From the NCBI GenBank assembly GCA_030435675.1, contig CM059623.1:5172012-5236011 (forward strand): a DNA stretch of 64,000 nucleotides, written 5' to 3'. Both the position numbers and the translations under genes were made by a program. The notes under the pieces were generated by a model. The model was not told where the DNA came from. It saw only the letters and a program-made list of their open reading frames with translations, and made no database searches. Positions 47,740-58,728 of the stretch are shown here, one piece after another. Positions within the stretch are counted from its first letter, which is position 1, and each line of letters starts with the position of its first letter. This DNA is from Steinernema hermaphroditum (Eukaryota > Nematoda > Chromadorea > Rhabditida > Steinernematidae).

Positions 47740-48898
47740 CAGGGTGACACGAAAGTCCTGTGAAATTTTTTACCGGTCGTATTTCCAAATGTTTTACGTG
47801 TCTTCGGGTTTTTTCCGTTATTTTGTTCGTATTCACCGACACTTTTTACCCCTTATTCACTTCTATCGATACTGTTATTCACGGTTATTCACAAAAAAAA
47901 ATTTGCCTACAAAAAACTGCGTTTTGCCATCGGCACTCGGCACCGTGCTGGGAAGACAAACCCTGACATCTGCAAGGACCTTAAAGTGCCTCGGTATGTC
48001 GTCAAACGAGTGCGGAATCGATCCGAGAATACTGGCGGGTTTAGGGGCCGTCCCGAAAACTGGGCCAACAAAAAAATTAGCGGAATTCTGAGCGTTTGAT
48101 GAGGAAGCTGACGAAAGTTCTGAGTATCAACCGAAAATTGATGCGACCGCTTATTAGGGAAGGTATCCAGCTGGAAACCTACAAAATAAGCGGTGGACAT
48201 CTTGTGACCGACCAGAAAAAGGCTGAAAGAGTGGAAAAATGCAAAAAACGTGAGACATCACAGGATCGTGGAAACAACCCATTTCCCCGATCCTGTGATG
48301 GCTTGGGTCGAAATCTGTGCAATCAGCAAAATATCCAGGGAAGGTATTCCTGGTTTTCGTGGAAAATGGTGTGAAAATCGACTGCCAAGTGTAATAAGAA
48401 GAGATCCGAGCGAAGCATCTGATTCCCTGGGCCGAAAAACATTTATCCCACTACGGATGAGTGCTTCAGCATGACTGCGCGCCCGCCTATGGAACGAAAT
48501 CAACGATGGCCTTCTGCAAGGACCACAAGTAGACTAATGAGGGCCGAGGGCATCTGGCTGTCCAACTCGCCGAGTCTTAATTCAGTGAACCGCGCAATTT
48601 GGTACATTATGGAGAAGGAGGCCTGGCGAAGACGCCTAGCCATCACATACTCCCTGAATAGAACACTAGAGCAAGCCTGGGAAGAAATTAGTCTGAAAAC
48701 CCCTGCGTGCATTGGCCTAATTTTCAAGAAGCGTTTTCAGCCCTGTATCCATGCCAAACATGACCACTTCGAGTGATGTTAGGATTTGTATGTAATTGTA
48801 CATGCTGAATAACGTAGTGTAGTTTGTTTCCCGATTGGGATGCGTTGTCTATTATAAAAAGCCTGTTTTTAATTTCACAGAACTTTCTTGTCACCCTT
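47740..48898 (+). mobile_element. Tc1/mariner element with decayed transposase
   Basis: Terminal inverted repeats of about 28 bp: left from 47740 (CAGGGTGACACGAAAGTCCT) and right ending 48898 (its complement starts AAGGGTGACAAGAAAGTTCT). Both ends are flanked by TA. The interior reads on plus as a mariner-type transposase broken over frames: a helix-turn-helix and linker (KVPRYVVKRVRNRS, RGRPENWA, about 47970-48060), a DDE-core part (FPDPVMAWVEICA, about 48270), and a C-terminal part (SNSPSLNSVNRAIW then LEQAWEEI, about 48560-48690) where the usual SPDLNP has become SPSLNS. Non-autonomous by these breaks. Confidence 0.88.
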
Positions 48899-48900
48899 TA

Positions 48901-49201
48901 TTGCCATTTTTTCTTTGGGTAGCTTTTCGACGTTTTTTGACTCATTTAAAGTTATATTACGATATTCAAGTCTTGTTTCCTATTCTACCCCAGAATATCT
49001 GATATTCGCTGCTAGTTAGCCCCACTGTTTGTTAGTTCCGAAAAATGGTTTCTTTCAATCGAGTGACCATCGTTCGGAGGGACAGGCGTGGAATACTAAA
49101 GTAGTCTATCTTCAACCCCTGCTATCCGGCGCTTCCTTCTCCTAGCAAATTCGGCGTGACTGACATCGTCATCTGATGACGATAAACAACAAGCGAACAC
49201 T
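48901..49201. other. Stretch between mariner and hAT-type elements
   Basis: No gene or repeat recognised in these 300 bp. Confidence 0.4.
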
Positions 49202-49209
49202 ATCACAAC
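49202..49209 (+). repeat. Target-site duplication, left (hAT MITE)
   Basis: ATCACAAC directly before the element; an identical copy is at 50107-50114. Confidence 0.9.
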
Positions 49210-50106
49210 CAGAGATCGGAACGAGTCCGGGCTCGAGTCCGCGGACTCGAGTCCGGACTCGGACTCGATGGACTCGGACTCGGACTCGATGGCGCCAATA
49301 ACATCGAGTCCGGACTCGGGACTCGAGTCCGAATCGAATCCGGACTCGAGCCCGAATCGAGTCCTGCCGGACGGCCGTGAATTGAATTGAATGAAGAAAT
49401 AAAGCACCGCGGCGAAGCCGAAAACATGGTCCTGCCGCGATCACCCTGGCGCAACACGTCATTTCTTTCGTTTTGTTTTTACCGGCGCGTGCTTACTCAT
49501 GTTCGTCGCTTGCTATATAACATTTTGCGGCAAGTTTCGTTGAAATACATGGTTCACAAACGGTTTGATGAGTCTCATATTCAGACCAGGAGCCGATTAC
49601 GGCCTCAATTCATTTCAATAAATCACACCCAATTGAAGGTCGGCTCCACCATGTCAGTTTTAAGTTTTGATTGTGTGATTTGATTGTGTGATTTGATTGT
49701 TGATAGGGATGTGCCTCAAAAACGTTTAAACAACCCGATTGGTCATCAGCACTGGACAAAGCGCATAGTGTACCCAAGGAAAGATTGCTGAAATCGAAAG
49801 CGCAAATGTCCTAGTACCTCACGACCCACCTACGCCCTCGCAAGATAGAAGCAACGTTCTATCCTTTTGTCGCAGTCCCTTTGAAGCTTCTATCAACCTG
49901 CGACAGGATCCCACCGGAGCAGCTTGAAATGAGGGCGAAGAAAAAATTAAAATTTTTAAAATTTATACTGTGTTCCGGACTCGTTTCGGACTCGGACTCG
50001 ATCGAGTCCGGCGAATTTTTTCGAGTCCGGACTCGGACTCGACGTGAAATTATACTCGAGTCCGGACTCGGACTCGATGACTTTTTTGGTCGAATTCCGA
50101 TCTCTG
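49210..50106. mobile_element. hAT-type MITE with GACTCG-rich ends
   Basis: The 897-bp element begins CAGAGATCGGAA and ends in the complement TTCCGATCTCTG. It is flanked by a perfect 8-bp direct repeat ATCACAAC, the hallmark of hAT insertions, and a CAG start also fits hAT. Just inside each end lie arrays of GACTCG/GGACTC hexamers (about 49217-49372 and 49977-50090), probably transposase-binding subterminal repeats. The middle (49380-49960) shows no transposase, so it is non-autonomous. The perfect duplication suggests a fairly recent insertion. Confidence 0.88.
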
Positions 50107-50114
50107 ATCACAAC
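50107..50114 (+). repeat. Target-site duplication, right (hAT MITE)
   Basis: ATCACAAC, identical to 49202-49209. Confidence 0.9.
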
Positions 50115-51891
50115 AACCCGATGTCCAGCAGGCGATACGGGTGAACTGGCTGCAAAACTCGGCAAGCACGGGCTGCAGCACGGACCGTGGCACGGGGCAG
50201 CGGAAGCGCTTTTGTGCACGCGGGATCCTAGTACGGTACGGCGAGCGAGCGAGCGTCTTGGCGTTTGAACTCCGGGAAAATGCGCACATTCGTCTAGCGA
50301 GACGAAAAGTGCGGGAAATCATGCGATCTCAACGGGAAAACATGCGTGAAATGATTAATCCGAATATAAACTACGTAGACAGACTAGATGCAGGGGTTTT
50401 GACTATGGAACAAGCGTAAAGACACACGAAGTATGCGAACCTCGCAGCGTTGTTGCGATAGATTAAAATGCCACAAATCGGCCTCAAATCGTGATGAAAG
50501 CAACCTGATGCAGTTAGAAATTGGTCCAAAACCGACGAAAGCACGCGACACAGGTGAATTCAGGAGATATTGAAATTGAAAAATCGCGGTAGTCGCGACT
50601 AATATAGTGAAATTGCCTTTGACTGAAGTGTCTGCGTGGTCGAGGGTAGTGTTCTTCCCTGCCAGTTCTTGGGTTCGACCCCCCACTGAGGCTCTTAATT
50701 TTATATTTTCTCTATTTTCAGCACAACTGTGTTTATCAGCAGTTGTCCTTGCTTTGCAACCCTTAGCAGAAATTGGGAGTGCTAACCGAAATTTCATTTT
50801 TGTGGTGCAGCTGTTTTCAGTTGTGAAATTTGGGTTCGCAGTTCCGATTCCAGCAAAGGGATTTTTTGAAGTTATATTTGGTGAAGGACCAGTCTTTGCG
50901 CTCGTTTTTCTAAGATATTTTTTCTAAGACGATGAATTTCCTCTATGTGCGTTTGGTTCAATCGGTAGGCTATCTGACTGCGATGCGGGGGTCGCAGCAT
51001 GGACAGATCAGACAAGTCAGTTTCAGACATAATGGTAAGATCAGACAGAGGACTGTCTGGCAGGTATGAGACTGGAAAAGCATGAAAGCATTGAGCATGT
51101 AGAAAAAGCAAAAAAATGACGCATAAAGCATTTAATCCGGAGGCCGCAGCGGCTAGTTTATTCTATTCTATTTATTCCACGTTTATTCATTTATTTATTA
51201 GTGTTAGAGAAGTCGGTTTATCCTGTGGTTCACGACAGAAGCGAAATGCTTCAAGTTTTCGCTACTCGCGAGAAATTTCACCTGAATCCAACAAAAACAG
51301 AACAGACTACACGCCACAGCGCTGCCCGTTCGCAGAAAAAACGCTGTGTGTGGTCTTGACCGACCATCATACCTAGTCTCCAGCAACTAGGTCAAACTCG
51401 CGAATTTCCATGGTAACGACTTTAGAACGTTAAAACACGATATAATAGTGTGTCACAAAGTTTTTACGTCAAAAAACATCCAAAACAGTGATTGGGAAGT
51501 CCGCTTCCGAGCCACACGTAGGTGGGAGGACTGGGAAGCAACTGGGAAGTGCTTCCAGTTTACTGGATACCGCTTCCCACTTCCCACCCACCTGAGATGA
51601 GTGGAAAGCTCCCGGGAGCCACTTCCCAATGAATAGAATACGGCCACTGGTAAAGTAGTCCATAAAAAGGGAGACAAGTTGCTAGTCCTTCGAGCTCGCG
51701 TTAAATCAATGGGCTTAAGTTTAAGCCGGAGCTTAAGCCGAGCCTGGATGTTAGACCTTGCTTCGCTCGTCCGGAATCTCAAATCTCTGGACATGTCCCC
51801 CAAGCATTGGTAAAATCGTCTATCCCTACAGGAATCAATCACGCAAATGGCCCTGCATCTTATTCTGTACATTTTGAGTCAATGAGAAATA
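50115..51891. other. Repeat-flanked stretch without recognised gene
   Basis: A 92-codon open frame at 50141-50419 (plus) has no recognisable domain. At about 50625-50690 there is a tRNA-like B box (GGGTTCGACCCCC), and at about 50945-51000 a stretch resembling the 5' half of a tRNA; neither folds into a full cloverleaf. At 51490-51630 GGGAAGT and its complement recur several times, resembling another element end. No complete element could be bounded. Confidence 0.4.
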
Positions 51892-52078
51892 CAGTGCTGG
51901 ACAAAAGTATAGGCCACCTCCGTTATTCGGCAGTTTGGAGGGCTAGAGGCAACTTTTGAAAATACGAAGTCCCCTACGTGAAAAAGCGTGGCGAAAAACA
52001 TAGTTTCCATGTGGAAAGAAGAAATCTCCGAAAGAAAAATAAATGTAAAAACGTTAAAATAATTCTGAGACCTATTTA

Positions 52079-53669
52079 CAGCTGGACGAAAGTATAGGCC
52101 ACCCCAGACATTTAAGTCGTATTTAATTGGGAACAAGCCTTGTTTTCACTGTTATTCACTGGTATCATGTCTTTCACGACTATTCAGCTTCAATGGGTCG
52201 AGGCACGTGTCTTACAGAGGTCGAAAAGAACAAAATTGAAAATCTCTATTCTGAACACATGTCCGCATGGAAACAGGATGGCACATGGCCACCCGTTCCT
52301 CGACAACAGCCTCCAGATCATACATATCACCGTTTTTGGCGCCGCAGATTACGTAGGGGTACAAATCATACCATTTAAGTGTTTCTGGGCATTAATTCCC
52401 CTTCAAAACTTAGAACCCCAACTTGGCTTGCATTCGTGTCCGGGTCTAGGCACGATCTGGAATAAAGGGTTTCCAAAATTTTCTTTCGCTTTCACGCCGT
52501 AGAGCGTAAGCGAAAACCTATTCTGGCCATCTACCAGTAATTACCCAACGCTATCGGCAAGAGGAAGCCTGATCTTTGAAAGTCCTATGAAATTCGACCT
52601 TTTTCCATTGTAAATTCCATGGTAAGAGATTACCACATTCGGAATTCGCTTGCATTTCATTTTTCATGGGAAAAAACAAAAGTAGGGGTTTTTCATACGC
52701 TCTACAACGTGAAACTGGAAGAAAATTTCAGAAACCCTTTCTTCCAGATCGTTTCGGGACCCGGACAAGGGTGCAGCTCAAGTTGGTGTTCTAAATTTTG
52801 AAGGGAAAGTCATGCCCAGAAGCACTTAAATGGTATCATTTGTACTCCTACGTAATCTGCGACGCCAAAAACGGTGGTGTATATGATCTGGAGGCTGCGG
52901 GTGAAGAAGCTGTCGCCATGTGCCATCATGTTTCTATGTGGACTATGTCCAGAATGGAGCTCTTCAATTTTGTCCTTTTCAAGCTCTGTAAGACACGTGC
53001 CTCGACCCATTGCAGCAGAATATCAGTAAAACACATAATACCAGTGAATACCAGTGAAAACAGGGCTAGTTACCAAGTAAATACGACCTAAATGTCTAGG
53101 GTGGCCTACAGGGTGTCAAGAAAATACTGTCACGCAAAAAAAATTGAATTTTTTCGAATTTTTTTTTTGGTTTTTCAGGGCTCCTATTGTTTTATCCGTG
53201 TTTGTCGTGTCATTCTGCTTTATTACTGCTATTTATGTTGTTATTCTCTGCTATTCCGTTGAGAAAAAAAAGGTGTCAATTGAGGACCGGATTGTCAGGG
53301 ATGTTCGGCCCGGGAACTGACCCGATCTGAACTCCCTGGTTTTCGCTATTTGTGGTAACATGGAGAAGAAAGCCTGCTCTTCTAAGCAAAAGTAACTGGG
53401 CTCGCTCAAACGCGCTTTGGAGAAGGCTTGGAACGAAATAACTCCGAAAATGATAGCGTCCATTCTGCAAACTTTTCGAAAGCATTTAGACGCCTGCATA
53501 GCGGCAGGCGGAAGTCATTTTGAATGCGAGTGAAGTGTATGTTATTCAGAATTGTATGCTCTTTCGAATGATGTACTGCGTGCTCTGACTCGTTTGTTCA
53601 ATAAAAAGTTATGGTTGCTTTTTCGCGTGACAGTATTTTCTTGACACCCTGTATACTTTTGTCCAGCTG
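52079..53669. mobile_element. Inner foldback element made of mariner 5' ends
   Basis: Starts CAGCTGGACGAAAGTATAGG at 52079 and ends in its complement at 53669, with TA on both sides. The arms are long (52079 to about 52480, and about 52725 to 53669 after removing the 543-bp insertion) and both encode the same start of a mariner transposase: GRGTCLTEVEKNKIE on plus near 52196 and GRGTCLTELEKDKIE on minus near 53008. It is thus a head-to-head inverted duplication of one transposon's 5' end. It carries a third element at 53109-53651. Confidence 0.85.
53109..53651 (+). mobile_element. 543-bp deleted mariner inside the inner foldback element
   Basis: Ends are CAGGGTGTCAAGAAAATACT and its complement, inverted repeats of about 31 bp with TA at both sides (53107-53108 and 53652-53653). 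The interior keeps only the C-terminal part of a mariner-type transposase (LEKAWNEITPKMI, RKHLDACIAAGGSHFE, about 53415-53533, plus strand). It interrupts GGCCTATACTTTTGTCC of the right arm of the inner foldback element, so it is the youngest of the three nested insertions. Confidence 0.88.
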
Positions 53670-53999
53670 TAAATGGTTCTCAGATTTATTTGGACTCATT
53701 TACATTTATTTTTCTCACTAGAATTTCTTCTTTGCTCATGCAACCTATGTTTTTCGCGACGCTTTTTCAGGTGGGATACTCAGAATTTTTGAAAGTTGCC
53801 TCTAGCCCTCCAAACTGCCGAATAAGGGGGGGTGGCCTATACTTTTGTCCAGCACTGTATAATCATCTTTCAGGCTGTAAAACACTTAATCTAACTTCTA
53901 AAAAACGTTGTTTCTTCCATGTCGCAGTTTTTACCTGATACCCGTCTCCAATGCAAAATTAATACAACACTCCATTAAACGGGACCGTCAGAAGTAATT

Positions 54000-54062
54000 C
54001 AGATGGTAGAAGGGAAGGAAGATCGCAGCACATGCGAGTTGAAAACGGTTACTATATAATGA
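54000..54062 (+). pseudogene. Fragment of an SH2-tyrosine-kinase exon
   Basis: About 55 bp match exon 6 of the kinase at 47098 onward, including the TTCAG splice acceptor: GCAGCACATGCGAGTTG against GCAGCATACGCGAGTTG, followed by AACGGTTACTA against AACGATTACTA. Nothing else of a kinase is seen next to it, so it is a small relic of a paralogous or duplicated copy. Confidence 0.6.
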
Positions 54063-54332
54063 ATGTATGTGCATGGCCTATGGCCGTAGTGTCATTAAAA
54101 AAGACTGGAAAGTCGGCCTTTTACATCGTTTCAGGACCCATACAAAGGTGCTCAACAAGTTGTGGTTATAAGTTTTGACGGACAAAAGATCTTCAAAAGC
54201 ACTTGCTTTAACTATTGGGTTGGAGCAGTGAAAATGGGACACTTTTGTAATCATTGTTCATTTGCATTTTTTCAACCATTTCACTTCAAGGTATTCACCA
54301 TTGTCTTATTTGGAGTGATTTCTTTTGGTTTT

Positions 54333-54900
54333 CCTGAAGTGTGCTTTTTTTTAAACATTTATTTGCCTCTATTTCCTTGAAGTATAAGTGAACTCAGGGA
54401 GTTGTTATGCGTGCATAGTAGCTGTGAGTGAGGGCTACCAGCTCTATATCCCCATTCTCTGTAACGGCACTTAACCAATTAGAAATGTTGGAGTTAACAG
54501 GACATGATCAAATCCGATGATCCGAAAAGACCATCTTTTTGAGATTAGCTCATGTTCTGATTTATGACGACCACATAGATAGGTGCATTCGGAAGGCAAG
54601 TCCCAATGATGTACGTGGTTGAAGGCGGTCACCGTCCATCACACAATTAATACCATAGGAAGCCCGTACATCACTTCGCATTTTTCCATCTCAAGGTACC
54701 AAAAAAATGACCATAAAAAATGAAAAAACCTCTAACATCAAGAGGAATGCAATGGACAAGTGCCGAATCATAATGTAGGGTGGCAGTTCACTGTACTCTA
54801 CAAATCACCCATCTATTTTGCCAAAAGTGTAAATATGGCGAAAAAAATGAATGTTTATCAAGTGTCCCATTTTCAATGCTCCAACCCAACAATTTCACGT
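54333..54900 (+). repeat. Dispersed repeat B, copy 1
   Basis: About 565 bp repeated directly at 55979-56540 with roughly 75-80 percent identity. Shared blocks include TAGTAGCTGTGAGTGA, AGGTGCATTCGG, GTCACCGTCCATCACACAAT, TACCATAGGAAGCCC and AAGAGGAATGCAATGGACAA. No conserved reading frame recognised. The start of this copy has a poly-T expansion. Confidence 0.8.
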
Positions 54901-55113
54901 TCGACGTTATTTTTAATGGAAAAAAATAGTTACCGTGATTTGAACGATTTTGCGGGTTAGTTTCACATGGAAATGCACCACTTTCCTTTTTATCTGGTGG
55001 TAATTCAAGTTTAGGAGTTTTCGTATCCCAAACCAACTGGTGATTTCCCAAACCACACCTAAGTCCGCTAAATATAAATTGGTAGCGTAAATATAACTGT
55101 TACTACTATTTTA

Positions 55114-55516
55114 TCCCCTATATATAAACGGAGAACCGACGGGTCCGTTGGTCTGTCTGCGTGTCTGTGTGTTTTTCCGTGAGCGCGGGGAAAACACCCA
55201 CACAAAATAACCGAACCCGACTCCGCCCGCTTACAAGCAGAGAACGTTCGCAATGGGCCACACAGACAGTTGAGATGGTAGCGCTCTACTTCCACTATGT
55301 CTCTGGCGATGCTAGGCTTTGAGTTTTTTTTGCAGTTTTTCAGTGACTTTTTGCCTATTGCCCGCAAGGCTATGGTGTCTTGCCGCCCGCAGGGCTACAG
55401 TTATTTGGCCCCAACTTCAGCCCTATCCATGAGCGCCAATCTTGCCGCCCGTAGGGCTATGGGTTACTTGGCTTTTAGTACCTGGAGGGCGCGAATTCGC
55501 GCGCAACCGGGTTTAT
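55114..55516 (+). mobile_element. Helitron-like family C, copy 1
   Basis: First of three copies in the window (others 57594-58087 and 61226-61664). Each begins TCCCC.TATATATAAA then GGAGAACCGACGG, directly after an A. Each ends a few bases after a short hairpin GCGCGAATTCGCGC, finishing GTTTAT. Start with TC after A, a hairpin near the 3' end and no target duplication fit a non-autonomous Helitron; the final bases are not the classical CTRR. The interior carries TTGCCGCCCGCAGGGCTA-type tandem blocks. Confidence 0.65.
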
Positions 55517-55978
55517 AGTAAGAAATTCTGCATCGAATAATGAAAGTTGCCTGGAATTACTTGTCGTGAAATACAACTAAAACACGAAAGATTGTTTTCC
55601 CCACAGGTGTCCCTATTTATTGGGTTGAAAATTTCGCATTTTTGTAATGAAGTTTTTTATGACATATTATTCAACATTTTATTTAATGTATTCACCATTA
55701 CTAATGGTTAGCGTGAGCCCACCTTGTGGGCAAGAGCCCGATTCCTCTCTCACAGAAAATCCGGGGTTTTTGAGTCGAAAACAGTTTAGGCCCAATTTCC
55801 GACCTTTTGGTCTTATTTTGAGTGGTTTCCTCTAATGTCGTTAGTTGTGGATGAAAGCAGGTGAGTATTTGATAGAGCTGAGAGAGAGCTAGATAAATAG
55901 TAAAAAAGGAATCTCTCAACTCAAAATGAAGAGCCATTCTGGGGGCCAACTTGAAAATGTGAGGTCTGAGGCACCATT

Positions 55979-56540
55979 CCTGAAGTGTGAATTTTTCAAC
56001 ATTTGGCCTCTGTTTCCGTAAAGTAGTAGTGAGCTCTCAGAGTCGCTATGTAGGCTTAGTAGCTGTGAGTGATGGCTACCTACTGCATGTCTCTATCACC
56101 TGTTATGGTACTTAACCTATTGGAAACGTTGTAGTTAAGAGAACGTCTTGATTTGACGGTTCCGTCTCGTTCCGTTCCGTTCCGAGATTAGCTTATGATA
56201 CGATGTGTGACGAACACAGCGATAGGTGCATTCGGTAGGTAAGACCTAACGATCTACGTGGTTGAAGGCAGTCACCGTCCATCACACAATTAATACCATA
56301 GGAAGCCCTTACATCAGTTCACATTTCGCCATTTCGAGCTGCCAGAAAATTGGCCATCAGAACAGAATAGACCTCCAATATTAAGAGGAATGCAATGGAC
56401 AAGTCGCCAATCATAGTGTAGAGTGAGAATTTATTGTAGTCCACAACGCGTCCATCCATTTCACCAAGGACGTAAATATTGCGAAAATATGACATTTTTA
56501 AGCTATGCGAAATCTTCAATGACTCAACCCAGTTTGACTC
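55979..56540 (+). repeat. Dispersed repeat B, copy 2
   Basis: Direct repeat partner of 54333-54900. This copy has a short TCCGT simple-repeat expansion near 56160-56185. Confidence 0.8.
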
Positions 56541-57163
56541 AATATATTTCCGCAACTGTGTGTGTATGGCCTAACGTCCAGGCTTGGCTTAGGCTCCGGT
56601 TTCAACTTAAGCCTGTTGTTTTTAAGTGAGTCCGAAGGGTGAGCCCTGTAGTCTTAGGAACTTAGCGAACAATGACATTCGTCATCGTTCGAAGCAGCAG
56701 AATTAATCATCCCACTTCGCCGCGGACAACTCACCGCGAGCCATCTCGCTACGGCGAAAACAAAATAGAAGCTTCAAAGGGTGTGGCGACAATTGCGCGA
56801 ATACAGACACAAATAAGACAAGCAGTGGTCAGAGGTGAGCCCCGCACCCGAAACGGAAGAAGTACCGTCTCAAAAAGACAAGTGTCTGCTTCGGGTCGTC
56901 GAGAATTTCAATGCCGTCGCTCCTGCGTGTTTGAGCGAGGGCACCTAGTATTCTGCACATTTTATACACTCACCTAGGTCTACCATTTACCCCTAGTCTC
57001 GCTACAATCTTCGCGTAACATGTTTGACCTTTTCCTTGTAAGCCTGAGCCTAAGGATGTTAGGTCAGTCACAAAACTTAATGCGGGGCTTGCTTCGCTCG
57101 CCCGCAACTTTAAGTTAAGCCCAGCTTTTTCCCCGCAATTGTCGTCACACCCTTAAAAGCTTC
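56541..57163. other. Stretch without recognised gene
   Basis: Contains TTAAG-rich segments (56578-56630 and 57040-57125) that recur in altered form near 51700-51780 and 62440-62530, so it is probably old repeat. A 101-codon open frame at 56672 has no recognisable domain. Confidence 0.4.
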
Positions 57164-57165
57164 TA

Positions 57166-58593
57166 CAGGGTGTCCCAGATAAATTGCAACATAAAGAAAC
57201 GAATGTATCTAACTGTGGTCTCCTCCAAATACGACACTTTTATGTGCAAGCTGAAGCTGCACCACTAGCGAATAAAAAAAGTGAAAACCATTTGTCGGGA
57301 GATTATGCTTTCGCTATGATGCATACGTAAACATACATCGCACTCGAACCCCCGAGCGCCGCAGCTCACAGGTTGACTCAAATTCCGTTTTTAAATGAGC
57401 AGTTATTCGCGGTAAAACCCGTCCAAAAGCGCGATAATCACACTGAATAGCTTGCTAAGGGCCCTCCGCGTGTCGTTAACGTCCAAAACATCCAGCATCC
57501 TTAGAATTTGATAGCCTATGTCAGAATTTTTGTATTGGCGAATCCAAAACTAGTGTTTTCTGAGAAAAAAGAGTCTTTTGCTGCCTATATGTATCCCCTA
57601 TATATAAATGGAGAACCGACGGGTCCGTTGGTCTGTGTGTGTGTTTTTTTCCGTGCGCACGGCGGAAACACCCACACAAAATAAGGACTCCGAGGGGAAC
57701 CGAACCCGACACCGCCCGCTTACAAGCAGAGAACGTTCGCAAAGAGCCACACAGACAGTTGACATGGTAGCGCTTTACTACTCTGGCGATGCTAGGCTTT
57801 GTGTTTTTTTGCTGTTTTTGAGTGATTTTTTTGCCTATTTTGTAACCAGCAGTGTTTTCGGTTCGAGTTTCCTGAAACTTTACAGTTTTTTCGCCTACTT
57901 TAGCCATTTACATGAGCGCCAATCTTGCCGCCCGCAGGGCTATTGGTGTCTTGCCGCCCGCAGGGCTACAGTTTTAGGCCCCAACTTCAGCCCTATCTAT
58001 GAGCGCCAATCTTGCCGCCCGCAGGGCTACAGGCTAATTGTCTTTTTAGTACCTGGAGGGCGCGAATTCGCGCGCAGCCGGGTTTATTAACATAAGATGA
58101 TAAAGGGCGCTATAAAACCGTGGCGCAGCAAACATATCCTCGAACATTGGTTTAATCTTTCAGCTTGATAGCACATTTGCAAAGAGCTCCAAAGCAACGT
58201 TTGTCTGGACGCGGTCTAATTTGCCTAAGGTTGAGGGTAAATCTTTTCGGTAAGCACTTTTACCGGATCTGAAAAAAATTTATTTCACGATTTGATTTTT
58301 CTGATGCAAACGCGTCCGATCGTTACGATGCGATATATTAAATTCACTTATGACAGCTCTAGAGGCGACTTGGAGGCAGAAAACAGAATCCAGACCCGCG
58401 GCGATCGGGGGTTCGAGTCGGGTGTATGTTTAGGCATGCATCATAGCGAAATCAAAACTTCCCGACAAACCTTGTTTGCTTTTTTATTCGCCAGTGTCTT
58501 AGCGTTGTTTTGCGCTTAAAAGTGTCGTAATTGGAGAAGACGACAATGAGTTACATGGATTTCTTTATGTTGCAATTTATCTGGGACACCCTG
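57166..58593. mobile_element. Long-TIR mariner-type element split by a Helitron-like copy
   Basis: Left end CAGGGTGTCCCAGATAAATT at 57166 and right end, its complement, at 58593; TA on both sides. The inverted repeats match imperfectly for about 230 bp and share GCGAATAAAAAA, TTTCGCTATGATGCAT and CTCGAACCCCCGA. No transposase is recognised. A Helitron-like copy (57594-58087) sits inside, so without it the element is about 930 bp. Confidence 0.85.
57594..58087 (+). mobile_element. Helitron-like family C, copy 2
   Basis: Begins TCCCCTATATATAAATGGAG after an A and ends past the hairpin GCGCGAATTCGCGC at GTTTAT. Longest of the three copies, with three TTGCCGCCCGCAGGGCTA blocks between 57925 and 58035. 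Inserted inside the 57166-58593 element. Confidence 0.68.
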
Positions 58594-58728
58594 TATTTTG
58601 TTTTCGACACGGCGAGATGGCTCACGGTGAGTCGGACCCACGGAAAGAAGTGGGATGATTAATTCTGCCGCTTCGTGCTGCTTCAAACGACGGCAAATTT
58701 CGTTGTTCGCCGATTTTAGTGTAGCACC

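Larger units (their letters stand above)
51892..53857. mobile_element. Outer TA-flanked MITE, split by an inserted element
   Basis: The left end at 51892 (CAGTGCTGGACAAAAGTATA) and the right end at 53857 are inverted copies that match for about 185 bp on each side; both are flanked by TA. The two halves (51892-52076 and 53672-53857) face each other across an inner element inserted at a TA in the centre. The sequence and TA duplication are Tc1/mariner type. No coding capacity of its own. Confidence 0.85.

Noticed and set aside
49210..50106. Open frames rich in Ser/Asp/Glu/Ser in the GACTCG arrays
   Set aside because: They are translations of hexamer repeats inside a MITE.
51490..51640. Further hAT-like element with GGGAAGT repeats starting CAGTG
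   Set aside because: Both putative ends begin CAGTG but flanking 8-bp duplications do not match and the ends are not clearly inverted.
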